64,000 bases of DNA from Syntrophaceae bacterium UBA5744 (GTDB taxonomy: Bacteria; Desulfobacterota; Syntrophia; Syntrophales; UBA2192). Position 1 is the stretch's first letter. Every line of letters begins with the position of its first letter. The DNA lies in assembly GCA_002419215.1 (NCBI GenBank), contig DIFQ01000001.1, positions 62,001 through 126,000 on the forward strand, given 5' to 3'. The notes beneath the pieces are model-generated. The model saw only the letters and a list, made by a program, of their open reading frames with translations, had not been told where the DNA came from and did no database searches. The position numbers and the translations under genes were made by a program. This document shows, piece by piece, positions 26,581-34,702 of the stretch.

Positions 26581-27456
26581 ATGGATTCCATCAGCTACTA
26601 CCTTCAGACCGTTCTCAACGGCATCCTCGCGGGTTGCATCTACGCCCTGTTCGCCATGGGGCTCACCCTCATCTACGGCGTGCTCAACTTCGTGAACTTC
26701 GCCCATGGCGAGCTGATCATGTGGGGGGCCTACTTCCTTTTCCTCTTCATGGGAGAGCCTTTCGGACTGCCCCTCTATGTTGCGGTCTTCCCGGCCCTGG
26801 CCCTGACGGGGTGCCTCGGCCTTGCCATGGACTACTCCGTGTTCCGCCCCATCCGCAGGGCGAATCGCCTGACGCTCCTCATCGCCGCCATGGGTCTTTC
26901 CGTTTTCCTTCGCAACGCCGCCCAGTTCTTCTGGGGCGCCGAGGTGCGGACCTACGGGTTTGAAGTCAAGGCGGGAACGCAGTTTCTCGGCCTCTACCTC
27001 ACGACGCAGCAGTTCGCCATCATCGGCGTGACGATCCTGTGCGTCATCGCGGTCTATCTTCTCTTTTTCAAGTCGCGGCTCGGCAAGTCGATGCGGGCCC
27101 TGTCGGACAACCTCGACCTGGCGCGGATCTCGGGGATCGACACGAAGCGGGCAATCCTCGCCGCATGGGTCATCTCGGCTGTTCTGGCCGCCATCGGCGG
27201 CATCCTGCTCGCCCTCGACACGAACCTCCACCCCGAGATGGGCATCGCCAACCTCATCAAGGCCTTCGCCGCCACCCTCATCGGCGGCGTGGGAAATCTC
27301 TGGGGGGCTCTGCTGGGGGGGCTTCTCATCGGGCTGGCGGAAAACATCGGCGTGCTCTTCATCTCGCCGGGCTACAAGGACGGGATCGCCTTCGTGATCA
27401 TGGTGCTGATCCTCCTGGCCCGTCCCTACGTCATCATCGGCGAAAGGAGCGACTGA
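26581..27456 (+). CDS. livH: Branched-chain amino acid type ABC transporter permease
   Basis: The 291-residue inner-membrane permease has about eight hydrophobic segments and the family patterns GCIYALFAMGLTLIYGVLNF near the start and a cytoplasmic coupling loop around ALSDNLDLARISGID. The ATG at 26581 has no recognisable Shine-Dalgarno because the livK terminator T-run abuts it. The family-typical N-terminus leaves no better start. Translation may rely on read-through transcripts in which the hairpin is remodelled. It overlaps livM by 1 nt (TGATG). Confidence 0.93.
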   Translation: MDSISYYLQTVLNGILAGCIYALFAMGLTLIYGVLNFVNFAHGELIMWGAYFLFLFMGEPFGLPLYVAVFPALALTGCLGLAMDYSVFRPIRRANRLTLLIAAMGLSVFLRNAAQFFWGAEVRTYGFEVKAGTQFLGLYLTTQQFAIIGVTILCVIAVYLLFFKSRLGKSMRALSDNLDLARISGIDTKRAILAAWVISAVLAAIGGILLALDTNLHPEMGIANLIKAFAATLIGGVGNLWGALLGGLLIGLAENIGVLFISPGYKDGIAFVIMVLILLARPYVIIGERSD

Positions 27457-28334
27457 TGGACCTGCTCCTTCACCTCTGCGTCGTTATCGCCATCTACGCC
27501 ATCTTCGCGCTGAGCCTGAATGTCGAGGTGGGCTACACGGGGCTCTTCAACTTCGGTCACGTGGCTTTCTTCGGCATCGGCGCCTACACGTCGGCGCTGC
27601 TGACGCTTGCGGGCATCCCGTTTATCTGGAGCCTTCCGGCGGCCCTGTTCATGGCAGGCCTGTGCGGGTTTCTCCTCAGCATCCCGGCCCTCAAGCTCCA
27701 GGGCGACTACTTCGGGATCGCGACACTGGGCTTCGGGGAGATCCTCCGGATGATCGTCAACAATGAAGTCTGGCTCACCAAGGGACCCATGGGGCTTCCC
27801 GGGATCCCGAGGCCCGAGTTGTTCGGTATCGTCTTCGACAGCCTGCCCCGGTACCTGGTCCTCTCGTCGGGCTTTGCCCTGTTAACCTTTTCCATCCTGG
27901 CGTTCGTCGTCCTCAGCCCGTTCGGCAGGGCCCTGAAGGCCGTGCGGGACGACGAAACGGCGGCGGAGATCCTCGGCAAGAACGCCTACCGCTTCAAGAT
28001 CAAGTCCTTCGCGATCGGATCCGTCTTTGCGGGTCTCGCGGGCGTGCTCTGGGCCCACTACACGACCTTCATCGGCCCCGGTGATTTCACGCTGACCGAG
28101 ACGATCCTCGTGCTGCTCATCGTGGTCATGGGCGGAAAGGGCACCTTCCTGGGCCCCGTGGCGGGGGCCGTGGTTCTCATCGTATTCCAGGAGTCGGTCC
28201 GTTTTCTGCGGCTCCCGCCCGAGTGGACACGACTGCTGGGTCCTCTGCAGCAGATGATCTTCGGGCTGCTGCTCGTCGTCCTCATGGTCTTTCGCCCCGA
28301 GGGGATCATCCGCGAAAAAGGGGCAAAGCGATGA
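27456..28334 (+). CDS. livM: Branched-chain amino acid type ABC transporter permease
   Basis: This is the second permease of the complex, 292 residues, about nine hydrophobic segments. The family motif EVGYTGLFNFGHVAFFGIGAY lies near residue 24 and the coupling-loop region AVRDDETAAEILGKN near 166. Its ATG overlaps the livH stop, and its own stop overlaps the livG start (ATGA), so livHMGF is translationally coupled throughout. Confidence 0.95.
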   Translation: MDLLLHLCVVIAIYAIFALSLNVEVGYTGLFNFGHVAFFGIGAYTSALLTLAGIPFIWSLPAALFMAGLCGFLLSIPALKLQGDYFGIATLGFGEILRMIVNNEVWLTKGPMGLPGIPRPELFGIVFDSLPRYLVLSSGFALLTFSILAFVVLSPFGRALKAVRDDETAAEILGKNAYRFKIKSFAIGSVFAGLAGVLWAHYTTFIGPGDFTLTETILVLLIVVMGGKGTFLGPVAGAVVLIVFQESVRFLRLPPEWTRLLGPLQQMIFGLLLVVLMVFRPEGIIREKGAKR

Positions 28335-29080
28335 TCGAGATCCGAAACGTGACGAAGGCCTTCGGCGGCACGCGCGCCGTCTCCGACTGCTCGATCAGCC
28401 TCGACGGCCTCGCGATCTCCGGACTCATCGGGCCCAACGGCAGCGGCAAGACAACCCTCTTCAACCTCATCACGGGTCTCCTCAAACCCGACAGCGGGGA
28501 AATCCGTTTCCTGGGAAACCGGATCGACGGCCGCCTGCCCCATGAGATGGCGGCCCTGGGCCTCATCCGCACCTTTCAGCTCTCTCGTGTCTTCCCCCGG
28601 ATGACGGTGCTGGATAACATGCTGCTCGCCCCCCAGGACCAGACGGGGGAGAGCTTCCTTTCCCTGTGGACCCGCCTGCCGCGAATCCGGAAGGAGGAAT
28701 CGGAAAACCGGGAACGGGCCGTCGAACTTCTCGATCTGCTGGGTCTCACCCGGCTCCACGACCAGTTCGCCGAGAACCTCTCCTACGGGCAGCAGAAGCT
28801 CCTGGAGCTGGGCCGGGCCCTCATGGCGAAACCGAAGATGATTCTCCTGGACGAGCCCACGGCGGGGATCAACCCCACTCTCATCCGGACAATGATCGAG
28901 ATGATCCTCGCGATGAGGGAGCGCGGCCAGACGTTTTTCATCATCGAACACAACATGGACGTGGTCATCGAGGTCTGCGAGAAGGTCTTCGTCCTCGACC
29001 ACGGCGAGAAGATCGCCGAGGGACGGCCGGAGGAAATCCAGAAAGACCCCCGCGTGATCGAGGCCTACCTGGGACTATGA
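28331..29080 (+). CDS. livG: ABC transporter ATP-binding protein LivG
   Basis: The 249-residue ATPase has Walker A GPNGSGKTT near residue 37, the LivG-type signature LSYGQQKLLELGRAL, Walker B MILLDEPTAGINP and switch histidine IIEHNMD. It begins within the livM stop and ends overlapping livF by 4 nt. Confidence 0.96.
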   Translation: MIEIRNVTKAFGGTRAVSDCSISLDGLAISGLIGPNGSGKTTLFNLITGLLKPDSGEIRFLGNRIDGRLPHEMAALGLIRTFQLSRVFPRMTVLDNMLLAPQDQTGESFLSLWTRLPRIRKEESENRERAVELLDLLGLTRLHDQFAENLSYGQQKLLELGRALMAKPKMILLDEPTAGINPTLIRTMIEMILAMRERGQTFFIIEHNMDVVIEVCEKVFVLDHGEKIAEGRPEEIQKDPRVIEAYLGL

Positions 29081-29784
29081 GACTCGAAGCGAAAGACATC
29101 TACGCAGGCTACGGCAAGATCGAGGTCCTGCATGGCGCATCCATCCGTGCGGCCGAGCGAGAGATCATCTGCATCATCGGCCCCAACGGCTCGGGGAAGT
29201 CCACCCTGCTGAAAGCGGTCTTCGGCCTCCTGAAGCCGACGAAGGGCACGGTGAGCTTCGACGGGAAGGACATCACGCGGCTCGAACCCGAGCAGAAGGT
29301 TCGCCTCGGGATCGCTTTCATCCCCCAGGGCCGGAACGTGTTCCCGTCTCTCACGGTCCGTGAGAACCTCGAGATGGGCGGCACGGTCCTCGGCGATGCA
29401 AAAGCCGTACAGCTGGCGATCGAGGAAGCCCTCGATTCGTACCCCCTGCTGAGCCGGAAAATCCGGGACCGGGCGGGAAACCTCTCGGGGGGCGAAAAGC
29501 AGATCCTCTCCCTGGCGCGGGCTGACATGGTGAAGCCCGGCCTTATCCTCATGGACGAGCCCTCCATCGGTCTCTCCCCGAGAATGATCGACGAGGTCTA
29601 CTCGAAGATCACGGAGATCAACCGCCGGGGCACCACCTTTGCCATCGTCGAGCAGAACGCCCGGAAGGCCCTCTCGATCGCCCATCGGGGCTACGTGCTG
29701 GACCTGGGGCAGACGCGCCTGGAGGACACGGGGGCGGAACTTCTGAACAACGAGGAAGTCAAGAAACTCTACCTCGGCGGCTGA
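29077..29784 (+). CDS. livF: ABC transporter ATP-binding protein LivF
   Basis: This is the second ATPase of the liv complex, 235 residues. It has Walker A GPNGSGKST near residue 38, signature LSGGEKQILSLARA, Walker B LILMDEPSIGLSP and switch IVEQNARKA. It is last in the operon. No canonical terminator follows; a heptad repeat begins 6 nt after the stop. Confidence 0.96.
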   Translation: MRLEAKDIYAGYGKIEVLHGASIRAAEREIICIIGPNGSGKSTLLKAVFGLLKPTKGTVSFDGKDITRLEPEQKVRLGIAFIPQGRNVFPSLTVRENLEMGGTVLGDAKAVQLAIEEALDSYPLLSRKIRDRAGNLSGGEKQILSLARADMVKPGLILMDEPSIGLSPRMIDEVYSKITEINRRGTTFAIVEQNARKALSIAHRGYVLDLGQTRLEDTGAELLNNEEVKKLYLGG

Positions 29785-29790
29785 CGCCGC

Positions 29791-29825
29791 CGGGCATCGG
29801 GCATCCGGCTTCAGGCACCCGGCCC
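29791..29825. repeat. CGGGCAT heptad repeat after livF
   Basis: Five successive 7-nt words: CGGGCAT, CGGGCAT, CCGGCTT, CAGGCAC, CCGGCCC. It starts 6 nt after the livF stop. Confidence 0.7.
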
Positions 29826-29865
29826 ATCCAACACCAACCCCACGCACACCCCTCTATTACAGCGC

Positions 29866-29894
29866 TTTCCAACTGCCCGCTAACATGCTATAAA
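29866..29894 (+). promoter_or_regulatory. Candidate promoter of the hemerythrin gene
   Basis: TTTCCA (29866-29871), 17 nt, TATAAA (29889-29894). The leader would be about 125 nt and contains the AGACC-type repeat. Confidence 0.45.
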
Positions 29895-29960
29895 TGGCCA
29901 TTGCGAACGTAAATCAATCATCCGCATGAACATCGACTGAACGCATCGCTCTCTCTTCTC

Positions 29961-30007
29961 CAGACGAAACAGACCAAATAGACAAGACCAGATAGACCCA
30001 ACAGACC
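29961..30007. repeat. AGACC-type octad repeat in the hemerythrin leader
   Basis: Words of about 8 nt include AACAGACC, AAATAGAC, AAGACCAG, ATAGACCC and AACAGACC. It ends 10 nt before the GGGAGG ribosome-binding site of the hemerythrin gene. Confidence 0.65.
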
Positions 30008-30027
30008 ATTCTACGGGAGGATCGAGC

Positions 30028-30591
30028 ATGAAACCCATCGGACCTTTGATGTGGGAGCATCGGCTGATCGAGCAGATGGTGGCTCTGCTGCGCGGGGAAA
30101 TCGACCGCATCACGAGCAAAAATACGGTCAATGTGATCCTTGTCGAGCAGGCCGTCGATTTCTTCCGGACCTACGCCGACCGGACCCACCACGGCAAGGA
30201 AGAGGAGATCCTGTTCCGCGACCTGGCGCAGAAAACAATGTCTCCGGAACACAGGAACATCATGGATGAGCTGGTGAGGGAGCACACTCACGGCAGGGAG
30301 CTGGTGCGCAAGCTCGTCGAGGCGAAGGATCTCTATGTGAACGGCTATGCCGAAACCCTGCCGCACATTGCGAGGGAGCTCAAGGCGCTTGTCGATTTCT
30401 ACCCGGGACACATCGAGAAGGAAGACAAGCGGTTCTTCTTCCCCTGTCTCGGTTATTTCACGCGGGCCGAGCAGGATCGCATGCTCGAGGAGTTCCACTC
30501 CTTCGACCGGAACATGATCCACGAGAAGTACCGCACGGTGGTGGAGAATTTCCTCGGGAAAAAAGTGTTGAGGCCGGCCCAATCCGCCTGA
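30028..30591 (+). CDS. Hemerythrin HHE-domain protein
   Basis: The 187-residue four-helix protein binds a non-heme di-iron site and probably senses or binds O2 or NO, or stores iron, in this anaerobe. Candidate ligands are the first-helix WEHRLIEQMV, RTHHGKEEEILFRDL, REHTHGRELV and the last-helix GHIEKEDKRFFFP. No signal peptide or membrane segment is present. GGGAGGATCGAGC precedes the ATG. It is a single gene between the liv operon and a convergent nitroreductase gene. Confidence 0.9.
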   Translation: MKPIGPLMWEHRLIEQMVALLRGEIDRITSKNTVNVILVEQAVDFFRTYADRTHHGKEEEILFRDLAQKTMSPEHRNIMDELVREHTHGRELVRKLVEAKDLYVNGYAETLPHIARELKALVDFYPGHIEKEDKRFFFPCLGYFTRAEQDRMLEEFHSFDRNMIHEKYRTVVENFLGKKVLRPAQSA

Positions 30592-30650
30592 GGTCCGTCG
30601 TTTGCACCACCATGAAAAACAGTCAGCGACAGGCTATCGGAATGCGCTGA

Positions 30651-30747
30651 CGAAGTTCGGAAGTGATGAAGAGCGGAAGATCGGAAACTGATTCTTCCAT
30701 CCCTATGGATCCGCTCTTCCTAACTTCTGCTCTTCCGCTCTTCCCGA
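30651..30747. repeat. GGAAG octad repeat with facing arms
   Basis: The left arm has TTCGGAAG, TGATGAAG, AGCGGAAG and ATCGGAAA. The right arm in reverse complement has AGCGGAAG, AGCAGAAG, TTAGGAAG and AGCGGATC. It lies between the convergent hemerythrin and nitroreductase genes. Confidence 0.82.
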
Positions 30748-30805
30748 ACCGGATGCGGGAAGGCAAACGCCGGGCCGTGCGAAGGTTGAGTCCGTTGATG
30801 TCCGC

Positions 30806-31567
30806 CTAGGATCGCCGCTTTCCGACGGAGGCCAGGTAGATCGTGAACTCGTCCTTCCCGTCCACTTTCAGAATATGGTCCATGGCCTGCTGGTCGTAGG
30901 CGGCGACGGCGCAGGTTCCCGCGCCGATGGCCTCGCAGGCCAGGTAGAGGTTCTGGCAGACGTGCCCGGCATCCAGCGCGATCACCTTGGCCGCCGCCAG
31001 GCTGTAGCGCCACTCCATGCGGTAGGGGATGGCCGTCCATACAAACGTCACCGCCGCTTCCGCCGGGTAGGGCTGGCCGAAAATGGCCGCGACGATTTTC
31101 TCCGATGCTTTCTCGTCGGCGCGCACGAGCAGAAGCTGGTGCTCGACGGGCAGGTACCGGTAGATCCCCGCCAGAATCCCTTTCACATGATTGACGCACA
31201 GATAGGTTTCCAGTGCGTGACGGCACCCGGCCGACGGCACCGTCCTCAAGGCGTGCCCCTCGTCCATGCGCGTCCGGATCCCCTGGGTGGCCCAGAGAAG
31301 GAAGCTCAGCTCATCCAGGGTCATGGCTTCCCGGGTATAGACTCGTCGGCTCTTTCGATTCCGGATGGCCTTCGTAAGGTCGATTGCCGGGATATCCTGC
31401 CACTTGCCGAATTTGGCCAGGTCGATCCGGACCGCGTCCGGCGGGAAAGGCTTTTCGATCGGGGGCGGGGCAACACCCCGGTTCTGATCGGTTTCCGAAA
31501 AATCGATCCTCTTGCGGATACTGTCCTTGAGGAAGAACCGAAACTGCTCGATGTGCTTTTTTTCCAT
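30806..31567 (-). CDS. SagB/ThcOx-type nitroreductase-like oxidoreductase
   Basis: The 253-residue protein is an FMN-dependent nitroreductase-fold dehydrogenase: NRKSRRVYTREAMTLDELSFLLWATQG, the SAGCRHALETYL segment, and ALDAGHVCQNLYLACEAIGAGTCAV. The SagB-like branch oxidises azolines in peptide toxins, but no YcaO or precursor gene is nearby. A free-standing redox role is therefore more likely. The aminotransferase gene lies 32 nt upstream on the same strand, so the two are probably co-transcribed. Confidence 0.86.
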   Translation of the reverse strand: MEKKHIEQFRFFLKDSIRKRIDFSETDQNRGVAPPPIEKPFPPDAVRIDLAKFGKWQDIPAIDLTKAIRNRKSRRVYTREAMTLDELSFLLWATQGIRTRMDEGHALRTVPSAGCRHALETYLCVNHVKGILAGIYRYLPVEHQLLLVRADEKASEKIVAAIFGQPYPAEAAVTFVWTAIPYRMEWRYSLAAAKVIALDAGHVCQNLYLACEAIGAGTCAVAAYDQQAMDHILKVDGKDEFTIYLASVGKRRS

Positions 31568-31599
31568 GTCAAACGCCTCCGCAGGTCGCAGGAAACACC

Positions 31600-32784
31600 C
31601 TATTTCCGGAACGCCCGGATGACCTCGCCAAAGCCTTTCATGGAGTTGACGATGGTGGCATCATCGACGCAGTAGGCGATCCGGAAGTAGCCGGGTGAGC
31701 CGAAGCCGCTTCCGGGCACCGTGAGGATGTTTCTTTTCTGCAGGGCCCGGACGAATTCCACGTCGTCGGCAACGGGCGACTTCGGGAACAGGTAGAAGGC
31801 CCCTTCGGGTTTCGTGAACTCGTAGCCGCAGGCGGCAAGACCGTTGCAGAGAAGATCCCGTTTGCGCTGGTATTCGCCGATGTTGACCGCGGCATCCAGG
31901 ACCTTCGGCAGGACGCGCTGCATGAAGGCCGGCGCGTTGACGAACCCGAGCATGCGGTTGCACATGATGAGCCCGCCCAGCAGGATCTCCAGGCCTTCCG
32001 TCTCGGGGTTCACGGCGATGTAGCCCAGCCTCTCGCCCGGGATGGAGAGGGTTTTCGAGTAGGAGCTGGCGATGAGGCTGTGACGATAAGCCTTCAGCAG
32101 GCTCGGGACCTCCACGCCGTCGTAGACGATCTTGTCGTAAGGCTCGTCGGAGATGAGGTAGAGGGCGCGACCCAGCTTCTTTCCCTTGTCTTCCAGAAGG
32201 GACGCCAGGGCCCGTATGGACGTTTCGTCGTAGACTCGGCCCGTGGGGTTGTTCGGCGAGTTGATGAGGATCACCTTCGTCTTCTCCGTGATGGCCTCCG
32301 CGATGGCCCAGAGGTCGAGGGAGAAGTCCTCCTTCGTCTTCACCAGCTTCAGGACGCCGTTGTGGTTGTCCACATAGGCACGGTACTCGACGAAGTAGGG
32401 GGCGGGCACGATGACTTCATCGCCCGGGTCGAGGAGGGTCTTCAGGATCACATTGAGGGCCCCCGCGGCCCCGCAGGTCATGATGACGTGCTCCGCGGCG
32501 ATCTTCACGCCGTGGTCCCGGCCAAGCTTTGACGCCAGGACGGCACGGGTCTCGGGAAAGCCCGCGTTGGGCATGTATGCGTGCACACCGGGCCTCTCGT
32601 CTTTTGCGACCGCGATCAAGGCCTTGAGCAGTTCCCTCGGCGGCGGAACATTCGGGTTCCCGAGGCTGAAATCGAAGACGTTTTCAGCGCCGAACTGCTG
32701 CTTGAGCCGGATACCGTCCTCGAACATCTTCCGGATCCATGAGGACTGCGTGATCATCCCTTCGATCTTCTTTGAAACCGCCAT
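31600..32784 (-). CDS. Class I pyridoxal-phosphate aminotransferase
   Basis: The 394-residue fold type I enzyme resembles aspartate aminotransferases: FSLGNPNVPPP near the start, GAAGALNVILKTLLDPGDEV, NSPNNPTGRVY, SDEPYDKIVY and the PLP lysine in SSYSKTLSIPGERLGY. The substrate pair is not evident. AAAGGAGGATACC precedes the ATG. The gene is divergent from the metallo-beta-lactamase-fold gene across a heptad repeat. Confidence 0.92.
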   Translation of the reverse strand: MAVSKKIEGMITQSSWIRKMFEDGIRLKQQFGAENVFDFSLGNPNVPPPRELLKALIAVAKDERPGVHAYMPNAGFPETRAVLASKLGRDHGVKIAAEHVIMTCGAAGALNVILKTLLDPGDEVIVPAPYFVEYRAYVDNHNGVLKLVKTKEDFSLDLWAIAEAITEKTKVILINSPNNPTGRVYDETSIRALASLLEDKGKKLGRALYLISDEPYDKIVYDGVEVPSLLKAYRHSLIASSYSKTLSIPGERLGYIAVNPETEGLEILLGGLIMCNRMLGFVNAPAFMQRVLPKVLDAAVNIGEYQRKRDLLCNGLAACGYEFTKPEGAFYLFPKSPVADDVEFVRALQKRNILTVPGSGFGSPGYFRIAYCVDDATIVNSMKGFGEVIRAFRK

Positions 32785-32803
32785 GGTATCCTCCTTTCAA
32801 AAA

Positions 32804-32883
32804 AAGGCAGAAGGCTTATGACTAAAGGCAAAGGGCTTTTTTCGCTTCATTTGCCTTTCGCCTTACGCCTTAAGCCTAATGCG
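32804..32883. repeat. AAGGC heptad repeat with facing arms
   Basis: The left arm has AAGGCAG, AAGGCTT, ATGACTA, AAGGCAA. The right arm has TTTGCCT, TTCGCCT, TACGCCT, TAAGCCT (reverse complement AGGCTTA and related). It lies between divergent gene starts, so unlike most of the other loci it is not at a gene 3' end. Confidence 0.8.
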
Positions 32884-32937
32884 TGTTTGACTAACACATC
32901 CGGCTCGCAGCCGTCAACAAGAGAGTCCCGAAACTGC

Positions 32938-32966
32938 TTGACTTTTCGCACCCCTTCTTCTAATAT
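32938..32966 (+). promoter_or_regulatory. Sigma-70-like promoter of the MBL-fold gene
   Basis: TTGACT (32938-32943), 17 nt, TAATAT (32961-32966). The transcript would start near 32973, just before GGAGGGGG at 32979. Confidence 0.75.
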
Positions 32967-32996
32967 GCCGACCGGTTCGGAGGGGGCACAGGGGCC

Positions 32997-33890
32997 ATGA
33001 TCATCGAAAAAGCCGGGAGGATCACCGAGGGTCTCCACGCGCTGGCGGACATCGATCTGCCGGCCTGGCTCGTCGAGGCCGAAACGCCGGCCCTCTTCGA
33101 TGCCGGCATCACCTTCATGGGGCCCTCATACCTCGAGGACATCCGGCAAATTCTCGGCGACGTGAACCGCCTACGCTGGGTCTTCATCACCCACGCACAC
33201 TTCGATCACAGCGGGACGGCCCCTTACCTCAAGCGGCGCATCCCCGGACTCAAGGTGGCCGCAAGCCGGCTCGCCTCCGAGATCTTCAAGAAACCCAATG
33301 CCGTCAACCTCATCCAGAGTCTCAGCCGCGATTACGAAGAGCAGCACAAAGCACTGTTCGGCAGCGAAGATATCCGGTTCGACAGCCTGGAGGTGGACCG
33401 GATCCTCGAGGACGGCGAGACCGTCGATCTCGGCGGCGGCTGGACGTTCAGGGTGATCGCCACGCCGGGCCACACCCGGGACGGCGTTTCGTTCTACTTC
33501 CCGGGCCTCAAGGCCCTCATCTGCGGCGAGGCAGCCGGCGTGCCCGACCGGAATTTCAGAATTCATCCGGAGTTCCTCGCCAGCTACAGGGATTATGTGT
33601 CTTCCCTGGAAAAGCTTGCCGCCCTGGACGTGGAGATCATCATGCTCAGCCACCACTACGTCCTCACCGGCGCGGACGCGCGCAGCTACCTGGAGAAATC
33701 CCTGGAGAGCACCTTCGCGTTTTCGGACAGGATCCGGCGCTACCTCGCCGAGGCCGACGGCAACCGGGAGAGCGTCGTGAAGCGGATCCTCAAGGAGGAC
33801 TACCAGGACACGGGCGCCATCCAGCAGGCCGAAAGGCCCTATCTGATCAACCTCTCCGCCAAGGTGAAGGCCGTGGCGGAGAACAAATAA
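32997..33890 (+). CDS. Metallo-beta-lactamase-fold hydrolase
   Basis: The 297-residue protein carries the dinuclear metal motif THAHFDHSG (H66, H68, D70, H71), the third-ligand histidine in ATPGHTRDGVSFYF, and LSHHYVLTG near the end. Where most members have an aspartate bridging the metals it reads CGEAAGVPD, a possible D-to-E change. The C-terminal 80 residues are helical, as in glyoxalase-II-like or lactonase-like members. The substrate is unknown. It shares strand and close spacing (41 nt) with adk. Confidence 0.87.
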   Translation: MIIEKAGRITEGLHALADIDLPAWLVEAETPALFDAGITFMGPSYLEDIRQILGDVNRLRWVFITHAHFDHSGTAPYLKRRIPGLKVAASRLASEIFKKPNAVNLIQSLSRDYEEQHKALFGSEDIRFDSLEVDRILEDGETVDLGGGWTFRVIATPGHTRDGVSFYFPGLKALICGEAAGVPDRNFRIHPEFLASYRDYVSSLEKLAALDVEIIMLSHHYVLTGADARSYLEKSLESTFAFSDRIRRYLAEADGNRESVVKRILKEDYQDTGAIQQAERPYLINLSAKVKAVAENK

Positions 33891-33931
33891 GGGAGAGAGC
33901 GAAAGACCTACACGAAAGGAGTCAGAGGCAT

Positions 33932-34606
33932 ATGAACATCTTGATATTCGGACCCAATGGCAGCGGCAAGGGGACCCAGGGCGCCATCGTCCAGAAAAAA
34001 TACGGCGTCCCCCACATCGAGACAGGGGTGATCTTCCGCGAGAACATCTCCAAGGGAACGGAACTCGGGAAGAAGGCAAAAGTCTTTATCGACAAGGGCG
34101 ACCTGGTTCCCGATGACATCACGATCCCCATGATCCTGGACCGCCTGCAGGAGCCCGACTGCGCCAAGGGCTGGCTCCTCGACGGCTTCCCCCGCAACCT
34201 CGCCCAGGCCGAGGCCATGTGGAAGGCCCTCCAGGAGCGCAACATGAAGCTCGACTTCGTCGTCGAGATCCTGCTCGCCCGCGAGATCGCCAAGAAACGC
34301 ATCATGGGCCGGAGGCTCTGCCCCGCCGACAACAACCACCCGAACAACATCTTCATCGACGCCATCAAGCCCGCCGAGAAGGGCGGAAAGATGGTCTGCC
34401 GCGTATGCGGCGCCGACAACCTCAAGGCCCGCGCCGACGACCAGGACGAGGGTGCCATCGACAAGCGCCACGGCATCTACTACGACACCAGGACGGGCTC
34501 ACTTGCCGCCGTGAACTTCTTCAAGCAGCGGGTGAAGGTAATCGAAGTGGACGGAACCCCCGGCGTGAAGGAGGTCTCCGAAGACCTCATGAAAAAACTG
34601 GGTTGA
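33932..34606 (+). CDS. adk: Adenylate kinase
   Basis: Adk interconverts ATP + AMP and 2 ADP. The 224-residue product has P-loop FGPNGSGKGTQ (residues 6-16), AMP-site HIETGVIFRENI and LLDGFPRNLAQAE. A long LID domain (about 125-165) carries only three cysteines (LCPAD and CRVCGAD), so a fourth ligand, perhaps Asp or His, would be needed for zinc. The P-loop GPNGSGKGT departs from the usual GPPGAGKGT. Otherwise the family match is good. A strong terminator follows. Confidence 0.93.
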   Translation: MNILIFGPNGSGKGTQGAIVQKKYGVPHIETGVIFRENISKGTELGKKAKVFIDKGDLVPDDITIPMILDRLQEPDCAKGWLLDGFPRNLAQAEAMWKALQERNMKLDFVVEILLAREIAKKRIMGRRLCPADNNHPNNIFIDAIKPAEKGGKMVCRVCGADNLKARADDQDEGAIDKRHGIYYDTRTGSLAAVNFFKQRVKVIEVDGTPGVKEVSEDLMKKLG

Positions 34607-34637
34607 TTTTTTAATCATTTCAATGTATAAGCATAAA

Positions 34638-34675
34638 CCTCCCGTCGGGATGGCTCCCGGCGGGAGGATTTTTTT
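34638..34675 (+). terminator. Rho-independent terminator after adk
   Basis: CCTCCCGTCGGGA (34638-34650) pairs with TCCCGGCGGGAGG (34655-34667) over a 4-nt loop with one mismatch, followed by A and seven T. Confidence 0.9.
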
Positions 34676-34702
34676 ATCCAGATTGATAACTAGATTAACG
34701 CT

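Noticed and set aside
30806..31567. SagB-like gene as part of a thiazole/oxazole peptide cluster
   Set aside because: No YcaO-type cyclodehydratase, precursor peptide or exporter gene lies within the window.
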